Assembly: GCF_001707755.1 (NCBI RefSeq)
Contig: NZ_MBDL01000009.1
Span: 124,001 to 188,000 of the forward strand
Source of the DNA: Acinetobacter celticus
Lineage (GTDB): Bacteria > Pseudomonadota > Gammaproteobacteria > Pseudomonadales > Moraxellaceae
Reading direction: 5' to 3'
Length of the DNA stretch: 64,000 bases
In this document: positions 45,377 to 54,999 of the stretch, piece by piece
How the letters are laid out: the number at the start of each line of letters is the position of its first letter
Numbering within the stretch: position 1 is the first letter of the stretch
Notes under the pieces: generated by a model
Databases searched by the model: none
Seen by the model: only the letters and a program-made list of their open reading frames with translations
What the model was told of the DNA's origin: nothing
Made by a program: the position numbers and the translations under genes

Positions 45377-46519
45377 TTACTTCAGCAATTTCCATTGACC
45401 ATTTTTCACAGTCACCATGACTCGTCCGCGCTTGTCAAAACCGCTATGATCCATTGGTGTCATGTTATAAACACCTTGTGTTCCAGCAAGCTCTTTGGTT
45501 TGTTCCAATGCTGTACGTAAGGCTTGGCGGAATTGAACACTGCCTGGTTTTGCCTGCTTTAATGCCACTGGAATCGCCTTTTCTAAAAGCAATCCTGCAT
45601 CATAAACATTCGCACCAAATGTCGCGGGATATTCACCATACGTCTTTTTGTAATTGTTCATGTATTTCAAAGCAACGGCTTTGGAAGGATGCGTATTATC
45701 AATTTCATTAATGACTAGCATCAGACTGGCAGCCAAAATCGTGTTATCCACTTTTTTGCCACCCAACTTTAAAAACTGATCTAAAGCTGCACCATGTGTT
45801 TGATAAATTTGTCCACGATAACCACGATCATATAAAGCAACTTGCGGTGTCACAGCAGAACTGCCCGGTGCCGCGATTAAAATAGCTTGTGGTTTACCTG
45901 CAATCAGTTTCAGTGCCTGTCCAGTCAATGAGGTATCTTGGCGCTGAAAAGACTCTTTCTGCGTAATTTTAATCCCTTTGCTGGCGGCTAAATTAGCAAC
46001 AACTTTACTCCAGTTTTCACCATAAGGGTCTGCTGTACCAATAAAACCTAATGTTTTGATCTTACGCTTAACCATGTCCTCAACTAACGCTTGAGCAATC
46101 AAATCATCATTCTGAGTGGTTTTGAATACCCATTTTTTTTGCGTATCCATTGGTAAAACAACCGTTGATGTTCCAACAGGTGCAAGCAAAGGAACTTGTG
46201 CTTTGGCAATAATCCCAATCACAGCACTGGCATTTGGCGATCCAGATGGCCCAATAATGGCATCTACATTGCTTTCACTAATCAATTTATTAATTGCTTT
46301 TACGCTTGCTGTTGGGTCACTGGCATCATCTAAAGAAATATAAGTGACTTTTTCACCGCCAATGGTTTTCGGAAGTAACGCAACTGTATTTTTTTGCGGA
46401 ATTCCGACCATCGCCACTGGGCCTGTAGATGAGCTGACAACACCAATACGTATTTCAGCATGAGTGGTTACTGAACCTGCGGCTAGAGCAGAAACAAGCA
46501 ATATTTTATTGATTTTCAT
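45377..46519 (-). CDS. Periplasmic substrate-binding protein of the branched-chain/aromatic ABC class
   Basis: A 380-residue type I periplasmic-binding protein. The ATG at 46519 follows GGAG and gives the signal peptide MKINKILLVSALAAGSVTTHA. IRIGVVSSSTGPVAMVG, DDASDPTASVKAINKLI and IGPSGSPNASAVIGI are Peripla_BP_6 family landmarks. Relatives bind branched-chain amino acids, amides or aromatic acids. Because it sits between cat and iac, an aromatic or indolic acid is the leading guess. First gene of a six-gene operon. Confidence 0.86.
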   Translation of the reverse strand: MKINKILLVSALAAGSVTTHAEIRIGVVSSSTGPVAMVGIPQKNTVALLPKTIGGEKVTYISLDDASDPTASVKAINKLISESNVDAIIGPSGSPNASAVIGIIAKAQVPLLAPVGTSTVVLPMDTQKKWVFKTTQNDDLIAQALVEDMVKRKIKTLGFIGTADPYGENWSKVVANLAASKGIKITQKESFQRQDTSLTGQALKLIAGKPQAILIAAPGSSAVTPQVALYDRGYRGQIYQTHGAALDQFLKLGGKKVDNTILAASLMLVINEIDNTHPSKAVALKYMNNYKKTYGEYPATFGANVYDAGLLLEKAIPVALKQAKPGSVQFRQALRTALEQTKELAGTQGVYNMTPMDHSGFDKRGRVMVTVKNGQWKLLK

Positions 46520-46916
46520 ATGACAAACTCCATTTATCATTCATTAATGAGTCTCACGACTTTATTTTTTATAACATAAATACATGTAATTTTCTTGTTA
46601 TTTTTTAAAAATCTCATTTATTTTTAAAATTAATCTTTAGAATATATTTCATTTAAAAATAACTAAGCTAAAACAGGCCTTTACAGAAAAATTTTTGTGT
46701 CAATTTCAGAAAGCATTATCAAAATTAAAAAATCACTTTTAAATACAGAATCTTAACGACATTGGATTGCAGAAGGTATAACTATATACCTCTCCAATAG
46801 TGGAAAATTACATGGATAAGTAGTAAAAAATTAAAGCAATGAACAAGGCATGTTCATAAGTGAATTAACCACTTTGAATCAGTGGTTATAGCTCGTTAAT
46901 TCACTTCTAAATCATA
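46520..46916. promoter_or_regulatory. Divergent regulatory region between the liv operon and the acylase, with stacked dyads
   Basis: Three dyads lie on the acylase side: AGGTATA-ACTA-TATACCT (46774-46791) inside a wider ATTGG/CCAAT pair (46761-46798); TGAACA-AGGCA-TGTTCA (46840-46856); and a long stem with outer arms AAGTGAATTAA (46858-46868) and TTAATTCACTT (46896-46906) enclosing AACCACT/AGTGGTT. The last ends 10 nt before the ATG and would form a strong mRNA leader hairpin. No identified regulator binds these; promoters could not be assigned. Confidence 0.55.
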
Positions 46917-49415
46917 ATGAAAGCAAGGATCTCTGAATTGAAAAATCATCTACTGAATAATCAGCCTCATTATAAAAATGCTTTAATTCGATACGGCGTT
47001 TTAGGTTTAAGTTGCATGTTTCTCGCAGGTTGTAGCTCCTCTTCAACTTTAGATCCCACATCTATTCAAAAACAAGTCACCATTAAGCGCGATAATTTTG
47101 GCACACCGCATGTATATGCAGACAATACATTCGGGCTTTTTTATGGATATGGCTATGCTGTCGCAACAGATCGTTTATTTCAAATGGAAATGTCCAAACG
47201 AACGGGTCAAGGTACGGTAGCTGAAGTTCTAGGGCCAGACTACCTGCAATATGATATTGCAACCCATAGTCGTTTTAACCCTGAAAATATTAAGCAGCAA
47301 CTTGCACAACTATCACCTGAAGATCGTGCAATTTTTGAAGGCTATGCCGCTGGTTTCAATAAAAGAATCAAAGAAATTCTAGAAAACCCTGAACTCATGC
47401 CAAAAGAATTTATTGATTATGATTTCAAGCCATCCACTTGGCAGTCCGAAGACATTGCTATGATTTGGGTGGGCTTAATTTTAAATCGCTTTTTTGCAGC
47501 AAGTTCAGAAATTTCTAATTTAGACCTGCTAACTCAACTGCAAAAAGAAAAAGGCCAAGACGAAGGTTTAAAAGTTTATCAGCAACTGCGCTGGCTAGAT
47601 GACCCGAGCGCTCCAACGATTATCCAATCAGAACAAAAACCTCAGTTTTCAGCACAGCAAAAGCAAGTTTTCAAGAAAGTTCGACCTATTTCAAAACAAA
47701 CGGCAGAAAACTATTTAACTCAAGCCCGTATTGCCTTAGGCAAAGGTGTTATTGATGGTGTGCCAACGGCAAGCAATGCTTGGGTGCTAAAAGGCGATAA
47801 AACCATTGAAGGGCAAGCGGTTTTATATAATGGCCCTCAACAAGGATGGTACACCCCTGCCATTACCTACAGTATTGGCTTACATGGTGCTGGCTATAAT
47901 TTAACTGGTATTACGCCTGTCGGTCTGCCGGCTATTTTATTTGGAACGAATGGCAAAATTGCATGGGGTTCTACTGTCGGTTCATTAGATACCAATGATT
48001 TCTATCAGTTGAAGCTCAACCCGAGTAATCCTAAAGAATATTTCTACCAAGGCGCATATATTCCCCTTGAACATCGCCAAGTGAAAATTAAAGTACGTCA
48101 ACAAACAGATCATATTTTAGATGTTTATAAAAGCAAACAAGGCTTCGTCAATGCATGGGATGAGAAAAATCAAATTGCGTATGCGCAAAGACGCAGCTGG
48201 GAAGGTGTTGAAGTCGAAACCTTGTTAGGCTGGGCAAATGCAGCCAAAGCAACCAACTGGGAAGAATTCCTGAAGCAAGCCAATCGTGTCGCCGCATCCA
48301 TCACTTGGTTTTATGCAGACACAAACGATAATATTGGGGTCGCAGCCTTAGGTCGTTTACCGATCCGCCCAGAAAATCAACATCCGCAGCTTCCTGCCCA
48401 AGGTGATGGTTCGATGGAATGGCAAGGTTTTTATGATTTCTCTCATAATCCCAAAGAATACAATCCAGAAAAAGGTTATATCGCCAGCTGGAACAATAAA
48501 GCATATGCAGGTTTACGTTCAGACTCATCGAATTTTTCTCATGTAGACCGCGTCAATGAGCTACTTGAACCGCTTGAAAGTAAACAAAAGCTGAGCCAAC
48601 AAGAAATTTGGGACATTAATAAAACTGGTGCATGGGCTGATCTCAACGCACGTTATTTTGTACCATCGATGATTAAAGCCGCGCAAAATCCGAAAGCATC
48701 CGAAGCTGTAAAAAAAGTAGCGCCTTTACTGGCCTCTTGGGATTACAAACTCCATCCAGATCATGATGCTAAATATTATCAAGGTGCATCCCCTGCCATT
48801 ATGCGCGCATGGCTGAATCAAATGATTCAATTGGTCTTAAAACCGAATTTATCAGAAAGCATTTACATGCGTTATACCGATACGCTTTATCCAACTAATT
48901 TAGACCCACGCAGTGCCCAACCCGCCAGCGCATCAAAATTAATTTGGAACGCACTGCAAGGAAAACAATCGGGCGTTCCTCAACAGATTGACTTCTTAAA
49001 GGGACAATCTCCTGACGACGTGGTTTTAATTGCGCTTGAAAATGCTTTGGCAGCGCTATCTAACCAATACAACTCTACAGATCCAAATGATTGGAAGCTT
49101 TCTGTTGCGACCATGGGCTTCTCGGCCAAAAATTCAGTCGGTATTCCATGGGCCGATCTAGCACATCAACAGCAATTAAATACTTACGGTAATACAGGCA
49201 GTGCCTCTTTTAGAGTGGTATTGAACCCAAATCAAGTCACTATGTGTTCAATTTTAGCCCCAGGTCAAAGTGGCTTTATTAATAAAAATGGTAAACCTGA
49301 TGCTCATTTTGCAGATCAATTGTCATTGTTTGAAAACTATGAATGTAAAGAAGATGCTGTTGATCAACAGAAGATTGATAAAAACAGTAAGCAGAGTATT
49401 ACTTTGAAGTATTAA
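46917..49415 (+). CDS. Penicillin acylase-family Ntn-hydrolase lipoprotein
   Basis: An 832-residue precursor. GVLGLSCMFLAGCSSS gives a lipobox with Cys39, so it is lipid-anchored in the envelope. The alpha part carries YADNTFGLFYGYGYAVATDRLFQM; self-cleavage is expected before Ser286 (TA|SNAWVLKG), the N-terminal nucleophile of the beta chain. Family members cleave amides: penicillin G, acyl-homoserine lactones, other N-acyl amides. The ATG has no ribosome-binding site, while a TTG at 46938 has AAGGA eight bases upstream and keeps the lipobox, so the true product may be seven residues shorter. Adjacent to iac genes, hydrolysis of auxin-amino acid conjugates is possible but untested. Confidence 0.87.
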   Translation: MKARISELKNHLLNNQPHYKNALIRYGVLGLSCMFLAGCSSSSTLDPTSIQKQVTIKRDNFGTPHVYADNTFGLFYGYGYAVATDRLFQMEMSKRTGQGTVAEVLGPDYLQYDIATHSRFNPENIKQQLAQLSPEDRAIFEGYAAGFNKRIKEILENPELMPKEFIDYDFKPSTWQSEDIAMIWVGLILNRFFAASSEISNLDLLTQLQKEKGQDEGLKVYQQLRWLDDPSAPTIIQSEQKPQFSAQQKQVFKKVRPISKQTAENYLTQARIALGKGVIDGVPTASNAWVLKGDKTIEGQAVLYNGPQQGWYTPAITYSIGLHGAGYNLTGITPVGLPAILFGTNGKIAWGSTVGSLDTNDFYQLKLNPSNPKEYFYQGAYIPLEHRQVKIKVRQQTDHILDVYKSKQGFVNAWDEKNQIAYAQRRSWEGVEVETLLGWANAAKATNWEEFLKQANRVAASITWFYADTNDNIGVAALGRLPIRPENQHPQLPAQGDGSMEWQGFYDFSHNPKEYNPEKGYIASWNNKAYAGLRSDSSNFSHVDRVNELLEPLESKQKLSQQEIWDINKTGAWADLNARYFVPSMIKAAQNPKASEAVKKVAPLLASWDYKLHPDHDAKYYQGASPAIMRAWLNQMIQLVLKPNLSESIYMRYTDTLYPTNLDPRSAQPASASKLIWNALQGKQSGVPQQIDFLKGQSPDDVVLIALENALAALSNQYNSTDPNDWKLSVATMGFSAKNSVGIPWADLAHQQQLNTYGNTGSASFRVVLNPNQVTMCSILAPGQSGFINKNGKPDAHFADQLSLFENYECKEDAVDQQKIDKNSKQSITLKY

Positions 49416-49448
49416 TCTTTAGAACATGCTGATCTTTCATTTTTAATC

Positions 49449-49485
49449 TAGGTCTGTCATAGAAGAATATGACAGACCTATTCTC
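49449..49485 (+). terminator. Hairpin terminator after the acylase gene
   Basis: Perfect 13-base arms (TAGGTCTGTCATA and complement) with loop GAAGAA, then TTCTCTATCT. Strong stem, modest T-run. Confidence 0.65.
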
Positions 49486-49814
49486 TATCTGACTCATCTC
49501 ATAAATATTCTTCTTCTCAATGATCGATTAATATTTAATATTTTTCACTCATGCGTAAAATACATAACGAAATAAATCATCTTTATAAAATTTCAATGCA
49601 AGAGCTGTATTGAGCTTTTGGGCAATTTTAAAATAGGGTTAATTTTGTTCAATTAAGCAGTCTAAACAATGAAAATGTCTATTAAAAAATACTTAAAAAT
49701 CAGAGCTAATTTTAATAAAGTGTTAGAGGTACATCATTTTTTGCAAGCGTACTGCTAGTCTACTTAGACTAAAAAACGGCTACTCTCATAAGCTATTGTT
49801 ATTGGTTATTATTA
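49486..49814. other. Intergenic space between the acylase and iacG
   Basis: AT-rich, between two convergent terminators. No credible ORF. A small inverted repeat TAGTCTA-CT-TAGACTA occurs at 49756-49771 with no assigned role. Confidence 0.5.
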
Positions 49815-49858
49815 TAATAAAAAAATAGGCAACTATTGCTTTTCAACATTAGTTGCCT
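49815..49858 (-). terminator. Terminator of the iac operon
   Basis: On the minus strand AGGCAACTA, loop, TAGTTGCCT, then ATTTTTTTATT, just after the iacG stop at 49870. Confidence 0.85.
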
Positions 49859-49869
49859 AGTGGTTTAAC

Positions 49870-50892
<1,023 letters not shown>

Positions 50893-50902
50893 TTATCTTT
50901 AT

Positions 50903-51859
50903 TTAAATATCTAAAACGAGACGTGCCGATTTAGCCCGAGAACAGCACACCAATATTTGTTCATTGCTGGCTTTCTCTTCATCGGTAAAATACACATCAC
51001 GGTGATCTGGTTCACCTTCAATCACATCGCACATGCATGTTCCGCAAACCCCTTGCTCACATGACATTTCGATCTCAATGCCTTCGCGTGCCAAAGCTTG
51101 TAAAATGGTTTCTTCAGCATTCACCATAATAATTTTGCCACTTTGTTGAGCAAAAACCTCAAAAGCATCGCCACCCGTTTCCACGTTTACCTGAAAATAT
51201 TCTTTGTGAATTTGATTTTCAGGAAATTCCTGTGTAAGCGCTAAATTAATCACCCAATCCATAAATCCATTCGGGCCACAGGTATAAATATGACTTTCTA
51301 CATCAATATCTTGTATGGCTGATTGGAAAAACTCACGGTGACTGGCACCTTCGGATTTAAAATGGAAAGTGGTAAATTGAGCCAGTTCCCCATTTTTAAT
51401 TTCATCGACAAAAGCACAGCGTTCTGGACTTGCACCACAATAATGCAACTCAAAAGACTCGCCTTGATGAGCCAACTGATAAGCCATCGTAATCAGTGGT
51501 GTAATGCCTATTCCACCGCCAATCAATACTGAATGCTTGGCTTTCACCAAAGAAAAAAGGTTCTTCGGTTCACTGACCTGAATATGCATACCATCTTTTA
51601 AATCATCAAAAGCAGATACAGAGCCACCGCGTGACTCAGGATCTCGCAAAATTCCTAAGCGAAAAATGCCTGTTTCACTCGGGTTTTGACAAAGTGAATA
51701 CTGTCGCACCATGCCGTTCGGCAAATGCACATCAATATGTGCACCTGCTTCAATTTTAGGTAAAGTTGTAGATGTTGCAGATTCAAATTCCATGACTGCA
51801 ATATTTTCGCCTTCTACATGGCGGTTTTTGACAACAACATTATAAAGTTCAGTCATCAT
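50903..51859 (-). CDS. iacF: Rieske dioxygenase reductase component IacF
   Basis: A 318-residue phthalate-dioxygenase-reductase-type electron carrier. Flavin-binding RQYSLCQNP, NAD-binding SVLIGGGIGITPLITMA, and a C-terminal plant-type [2Fe-2S] domain with CEQGVCGTC and a final Cys in QILVCC. It passes electrons from NADH to the IacC/IacD oxygenase. GGGAG precedes the ATG. Gaps of 31 and 76 nt to neighbours. Confidence 0.9.
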   Translation of the reverse strand: MMTELYNVVVKNRHVEGENIAVMEFESATSTTLPKIEAGAHIDVHLPNGMVRQYSLCQNPSETGIFRLGILRDPESRGGSVSAFDDLKDGMHIQVSEPKNLFSLVKAKHSVLIGGGIGITPLITMAYQLAHQGESFELHYCGASPERCAFVDEIKNGELAQFTTFHFKSEGASHREFFQSAIQDIDVESHIYTCGPNGFMDWVINLALTQEFPENQIHKEYFQVNVETGGDAFEVFAQQSGKIIMVNAEETILQALAREGIEIEMSCEQGVCGTCMCDVIEGEPDHRDVYFTDEEKASNEQILVCCSRAKSARLVLDI

Positions 51860-51890
51860 GAATCTCCCTTTTATGCATCAAGCCCAAGGC

Positions 51891-52628
51891 TTAACGCATA
51901 AATAATCCGCCGTTAATATCCCACGTTGCACCTGTTACGAAACTGGCATTTGGACTGGCCAATAACGCACATGTTTCAGCAATAAATTCCATACTGCCCA
52001 AAGCTTTGACAGGAATATTCTGAATAAACTGTGCCATTTTTTCATCCGATACCACGCTATGCACAATTGGAGATTCCATTGGGCCTGGTGCGACCGCATT
52101 GACAGTGACACCTTTGGCAGCAAACTCTTTGGCAAAAATTTTCGTCAGGGTCACAATGGCACCTTTCGTTGCTGCATAATGCGCCCCCGTTGCTGTACCG
52201 CCGTTTTGACCCGCTAAGGACGCCATATTGACAATACGGCCATAACCTTTATCTGCCATATATTTGCCAATAATTTGACAAGACTGAAATGTACCGCGCT
52301 GATTCACTTGAGTAATCCAGTCAAAATCAGCCGCAGTAATCTCTAAAACAGGCGTTGCTTTAGTAACTGTCGCGTTATTTATTAACACATCAAGTTTGGA
52401 AAATTTCTCTTCAATCCATTGCACAGCAGCATGAAAGTCTGCCTCAACAGAAATATCTAGCTTCAAAGGAAACATATTATTAGCATTTACACTGCGCACT
52501 TTAGCTGCTTCAGCTTTTTCTAATGTGCTTGCAGATAAAATCACTTGATGACCTTGGCTAGCAAAGTATTCTGCAATGACATTTCCCAAACCCGATGCTG
52601 CACCAGTCACTAAAACAACCTGTTTCAT
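51891..52628 (-). CDS. iacE: Short-chain dehydrogenase IacE
   Basis: A 245-residue SDR. TGAASGLG is the cofactor loop, NNATVTKATP the NNAG-like strand, and NMASLAGQNGGTATGAHYAATKG holds the catalytic Ser, Tyr and Lys. In iac pathways IacE acts on an oxidised indole-acetate intermediate on the way to dioxindole-3-acetate (from memory of published work). Tight operon position between iacD and iacF supports the assignment. Confidence 0.88.
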   Translation of the reverse strand: MKQVVLVTGAASGLGNVIAEYFASQGHQVILSASTLEKAEAAKVRSVNANNMFPLKLDISVEADFHAAVQWIEEKFSKLDVLINNATVTKATPVLEITAADFDWITQVNQRGTFQSCQIIGKYMADKGYGRIVNMASLAGQNGGTATGAHYAATKGAIVTLTKIFAKEFAAKGVTVNAVAPGPMESPIVHSVVSDEKMAQFIQNIPVKALGSMEFIAETCALLASPNASFVTGATWDINGGLFMR

Positions 52629-52637
52629 GTTCTTCTC

Positions 52638-53123
52638 CTAAAGAATGTAACTGATACCAGCCAAAGTATCGGTAGAATTGACTAAGTTAATAATTTTACG
52701 ATTAATTTTAAAACCTTGTTCAGCATCTCGAATCAAGTGAAACGTCACATCTGCGGTATAGTGTTTCAAGTTTTCTTTGCGGAACTCACGTAAGTTTTGC
52801 GCGCAACGTAAAATGATTTCATCATCTTCATCTTTGATAATACGAATACGAGACACACTACGCACGGTATTGGCTTTTGGAGAAGTTGAAATGGCTTCAC
52901 CATTGTCTAAACGGTTTACTCGTAATTGACGCATATGATGATTGTCATAGGCATAGTTCAAATTATTTTCATAATCCGTCAAAGCTGGATCAATAGGAAT
53001 AATATATACGCCTGTTTTATTCCACAGATTTAACCATGCTTCATGTTCATAATGGTCGAGCATATCCGCTTCGGCCCAAATAAAAGCAGTCACTTCATTC
53101 AATAAATTTAAATCGATTTTCAT
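52638..53123 (-). CDS. iacD: Ring-hydroxylating dioxygenase small subunit IacD
   Basis: A 161-residue beta subunit of the NTF2-fold class that packs with Rieske alpha subunits. EVTAFIWAEADMLDHYEHEAWLNLW and SVSRIRIIKDEDDEI are typical. It has a structural role in the alpha3beta3 oxygenase. It begins 10 nt after iacC. Confidence 0.9.
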   Translation of the reverse strand: MKIDLNLLNEVTAFIWAEADMLDHYEHEAWLNLWNKTGVYIIPIDPALTDYENNLNYAYDNHHMRQLRVNRLDNGEAISTSPKANTVRSVSRIRIIKDEDDEIILRCAQNLREFRKENLKHYTADVTFHLIRDAEQGFKINRKIINLVNSTDTLAGISYIL

Positions 53124-53133
53124 TGCTCTCTCC

Positions 53134-54411
53134 TTAAGCCGTCATCAACTTTTTCCACTGCTGATACGCAGCCCGCATACCTGTTTCAGCACTGACATCA
53201 CTTTTTAAACCATCTTCAGTTTTTACTTCACCTGGTAGGCCACGATTGAGCATGATCCATAAGTCATCACCTGCACTGGCACCATGTTGTACACGCTCCC
53301 ATGCTTCTGCATCATCAGGTGTACCAAAACCAAATGGGCCTTGGAAATGTTCATGTAAGCGTAAGCGGTATTGGTTGGCCGTTTGTGGCCCACCATCCAT
53401 GGTAATTACAGAATGATGAATTTCTGTTTTATCAACGGCAATTGGTTGCATCACACGGAAGAACGCCATTGAACACGCAATATTTGGGAAAATATTTAAG
53501 TTAAAACCAGAACCACCTACAGCACGAACAATACGACGCACCTCCAACTCTTCATGACCTTCATCACGCAAAGCCTGAGCCAAATCTTCAAAACGTTCTT
53601 GAATAGGACGTTCCATCAATTCTTCTTCAAGATCGACCAATTCAGGAATCATCACCATCACACTGTGACCATTGCCTAAATCTTCAACAAAACCAGGCTG
53701 ATTATCAAAGTTAAAGAGTTCTTCGGTTTTCTCATCCACAGAGCTTAAGAATGATTTATGCACCAATGGGAAGTGATAGGCATCAGTGGTATTTTCTAAC
53801 TGAATTTTCCAGTTACCAGGGAAGGTAAAACGATGTTCGCCCAGAACTTTGATTGGATAGCCCGCACCCTGTTTCATAAACAGGTCAATCCATTTTTTCG
53901 CAGCACCAAGGAAATCTTCTAACGGCTCAACATCTTGGTTGAACGAGGCAAAAATCATACCGTTGTATTCTTCAACACGCAGGCTAATCAAAGGTAATTC
54001 AGACTTATCTAAGCATTCACCATAGCTTTCAGGAGATGGCACACCACGCAAGCTACCGTCTAAGGCATAGCTCCAACCGTGGTAAGGACATACAAAACTA
54101 TTGGTTTTCCCTTTTTTATGCTCACAAACTGTAGCAGCACGGTGACGGCAACGGTTCAGTAATACATGAACTTTCTTTTTACGGTCACGTACTGCAACCA
54201 CAGGTTGCTTACCGATATTCATGGTTTTATAACTACCCGCATCTGGAATTTCGCTGGCATGCGCAACCCAAACCCAAGTGCTGTAATAGATTTTTTCCAT
54301 TTCATCATCAAAGATTTTTTCATCTTTATACAAAGAAGTATGTGCGCGGTCTGATTGCACGAGTTCATTGTAGTCAATATCAATATTTTGCATTGGGATG
54401 ATACTGTTCAT
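53134..54411 (-). CDS. iacC: Rieske ring-hydroxylating dioxygenase large subunit IacC
   Basis: A 425-residue alpha subunit. Rieske cluster ligands are Cys88, His90 (NRCRHRA) and Cys108, His111 (CPYHGW). Mononuclear iron ligands are His213 and His218 (DAYHFPLVHKSF), with bridging Asp210. In the iac pathway this oxygenase leads from dioxindole-3-acetate toward catechol. Length and context with iacD and iacF are as expected. Confidence 0.92.
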   Translation of the reverse strand: MNSIIPMQNIDIDYNELVQSDRAHTSLYKDEKIFDDEMEKIYYSTWVWVAHASEIPDAGSYKTMNIGKQPVVAVRDRKKKVHVLLNRCRHRAATVCEHKKGKTNSFVCPYHGWSYALDGSLRGVPSPESYGECLDKSELPLISLRVEEYNGMIFASFNQDVEPLEDFLGAAKKWIDLFMKQGAGYPIKVLGEHRFTFPGNWKIQLENTTDAYHFPLVHKSFLSSVDEKTEELFNFDNQPGFVEDLGNGHSVMVMIPELVDLEEELMERPIQERFEDLAQALRDEGHEELEVRRIVRAVGGSGFNLNIFPNIACSMAFFRVMQPIAVDKTEIHHSVITMDGGPQTANQYRLRLHEHFQGPFGFGTPDDAEAWERVQHGASAGDDLWIMLNRGLPGEVKTEDGLKSDVSAETGMRAAYQQWKKLMTA

Positions 54412-54441
54412 GTTAATGATCCTTTTAAATTTATCCTTGAA

Positions 54442-54969
54442 TTATTTCTGAGACGGTACTGGCAGTGTCGCTGTACTGTTCCAATGAGAGACTGGTCGGC
54501 TAAAAATATTTTCCGTTTGAAAATGCTTAATTTTCCAGTGTCCGTCCTGTTGTTGCTTAAATGTCACAGTGAGTTTGGCTGCATTTAAATGGCTCTGATT
54601 CTCTCTGAATGTTGAGGTTTGCAACATCAACCAAGTTGCTTTTGCATGCGTATCTTCAACATAGATTTGTTCTGAACTGACAAAATGTGCGTTCATCACG
54701 AAATGCGATTCTTTTTGGGTATAGCCCTGAAACATGTCGTGAATTGCTTGACGTGAACTAAAATGACCGAAAGATTGTGCATATTTTTCGCCAATGCCTT
54801 CCCAAATACTGTCTTCGTCAAACAAATCCATTAATTCATTTAAGTCAGTATTGGCATCTAAAGCATCACAAATTTCCATATAACGATTTATGCAGTTTCG
54901 AATTGCAACGTGCGCTTCCAATTCTGCTAAGCGTTGTAAAATTGCGGTCAAATCCATTTTGTCATTCAT
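54442..54969 (-). CDS. iacI: SnoaL/NTF2-like protein of the iac operon
   Basis: A 175-residue NTF2-like-fold protein; ELEAHVAIRNCINRYMEICDALD and LMDLFDEDSIWEG are SnoaL_4-type features, and FGHFSSRQAIHDMF follows. Published iac clusters contain two small genes of unclear role, iacB and iacI; the SnoaL-like fold points to iacI, which I assign tentatively. It lies 30 nt from both iacA and iacC. No separate iacB is visible. Confidence 0.7.
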   Translation of the reverse strand: MNDKMDLTAILQRLAELEAHVAIRNCINRYMEICDALDANTDLNELMDLFDEDSIWEGIGEKYAQSFGHFSSRQAIHDMFQGYTQKESHFVMNAHFVSSEQIYVEDTHAKATWLMLQTSTFRENQSHLNAAKLTVTFKQQQDGHWKIKHFQTENIFSRPVSHWNSTATLPVPSQK

Positions 54970-54999
54970 TCTAAATACTCGCGTATGAAGCCAATTTGC

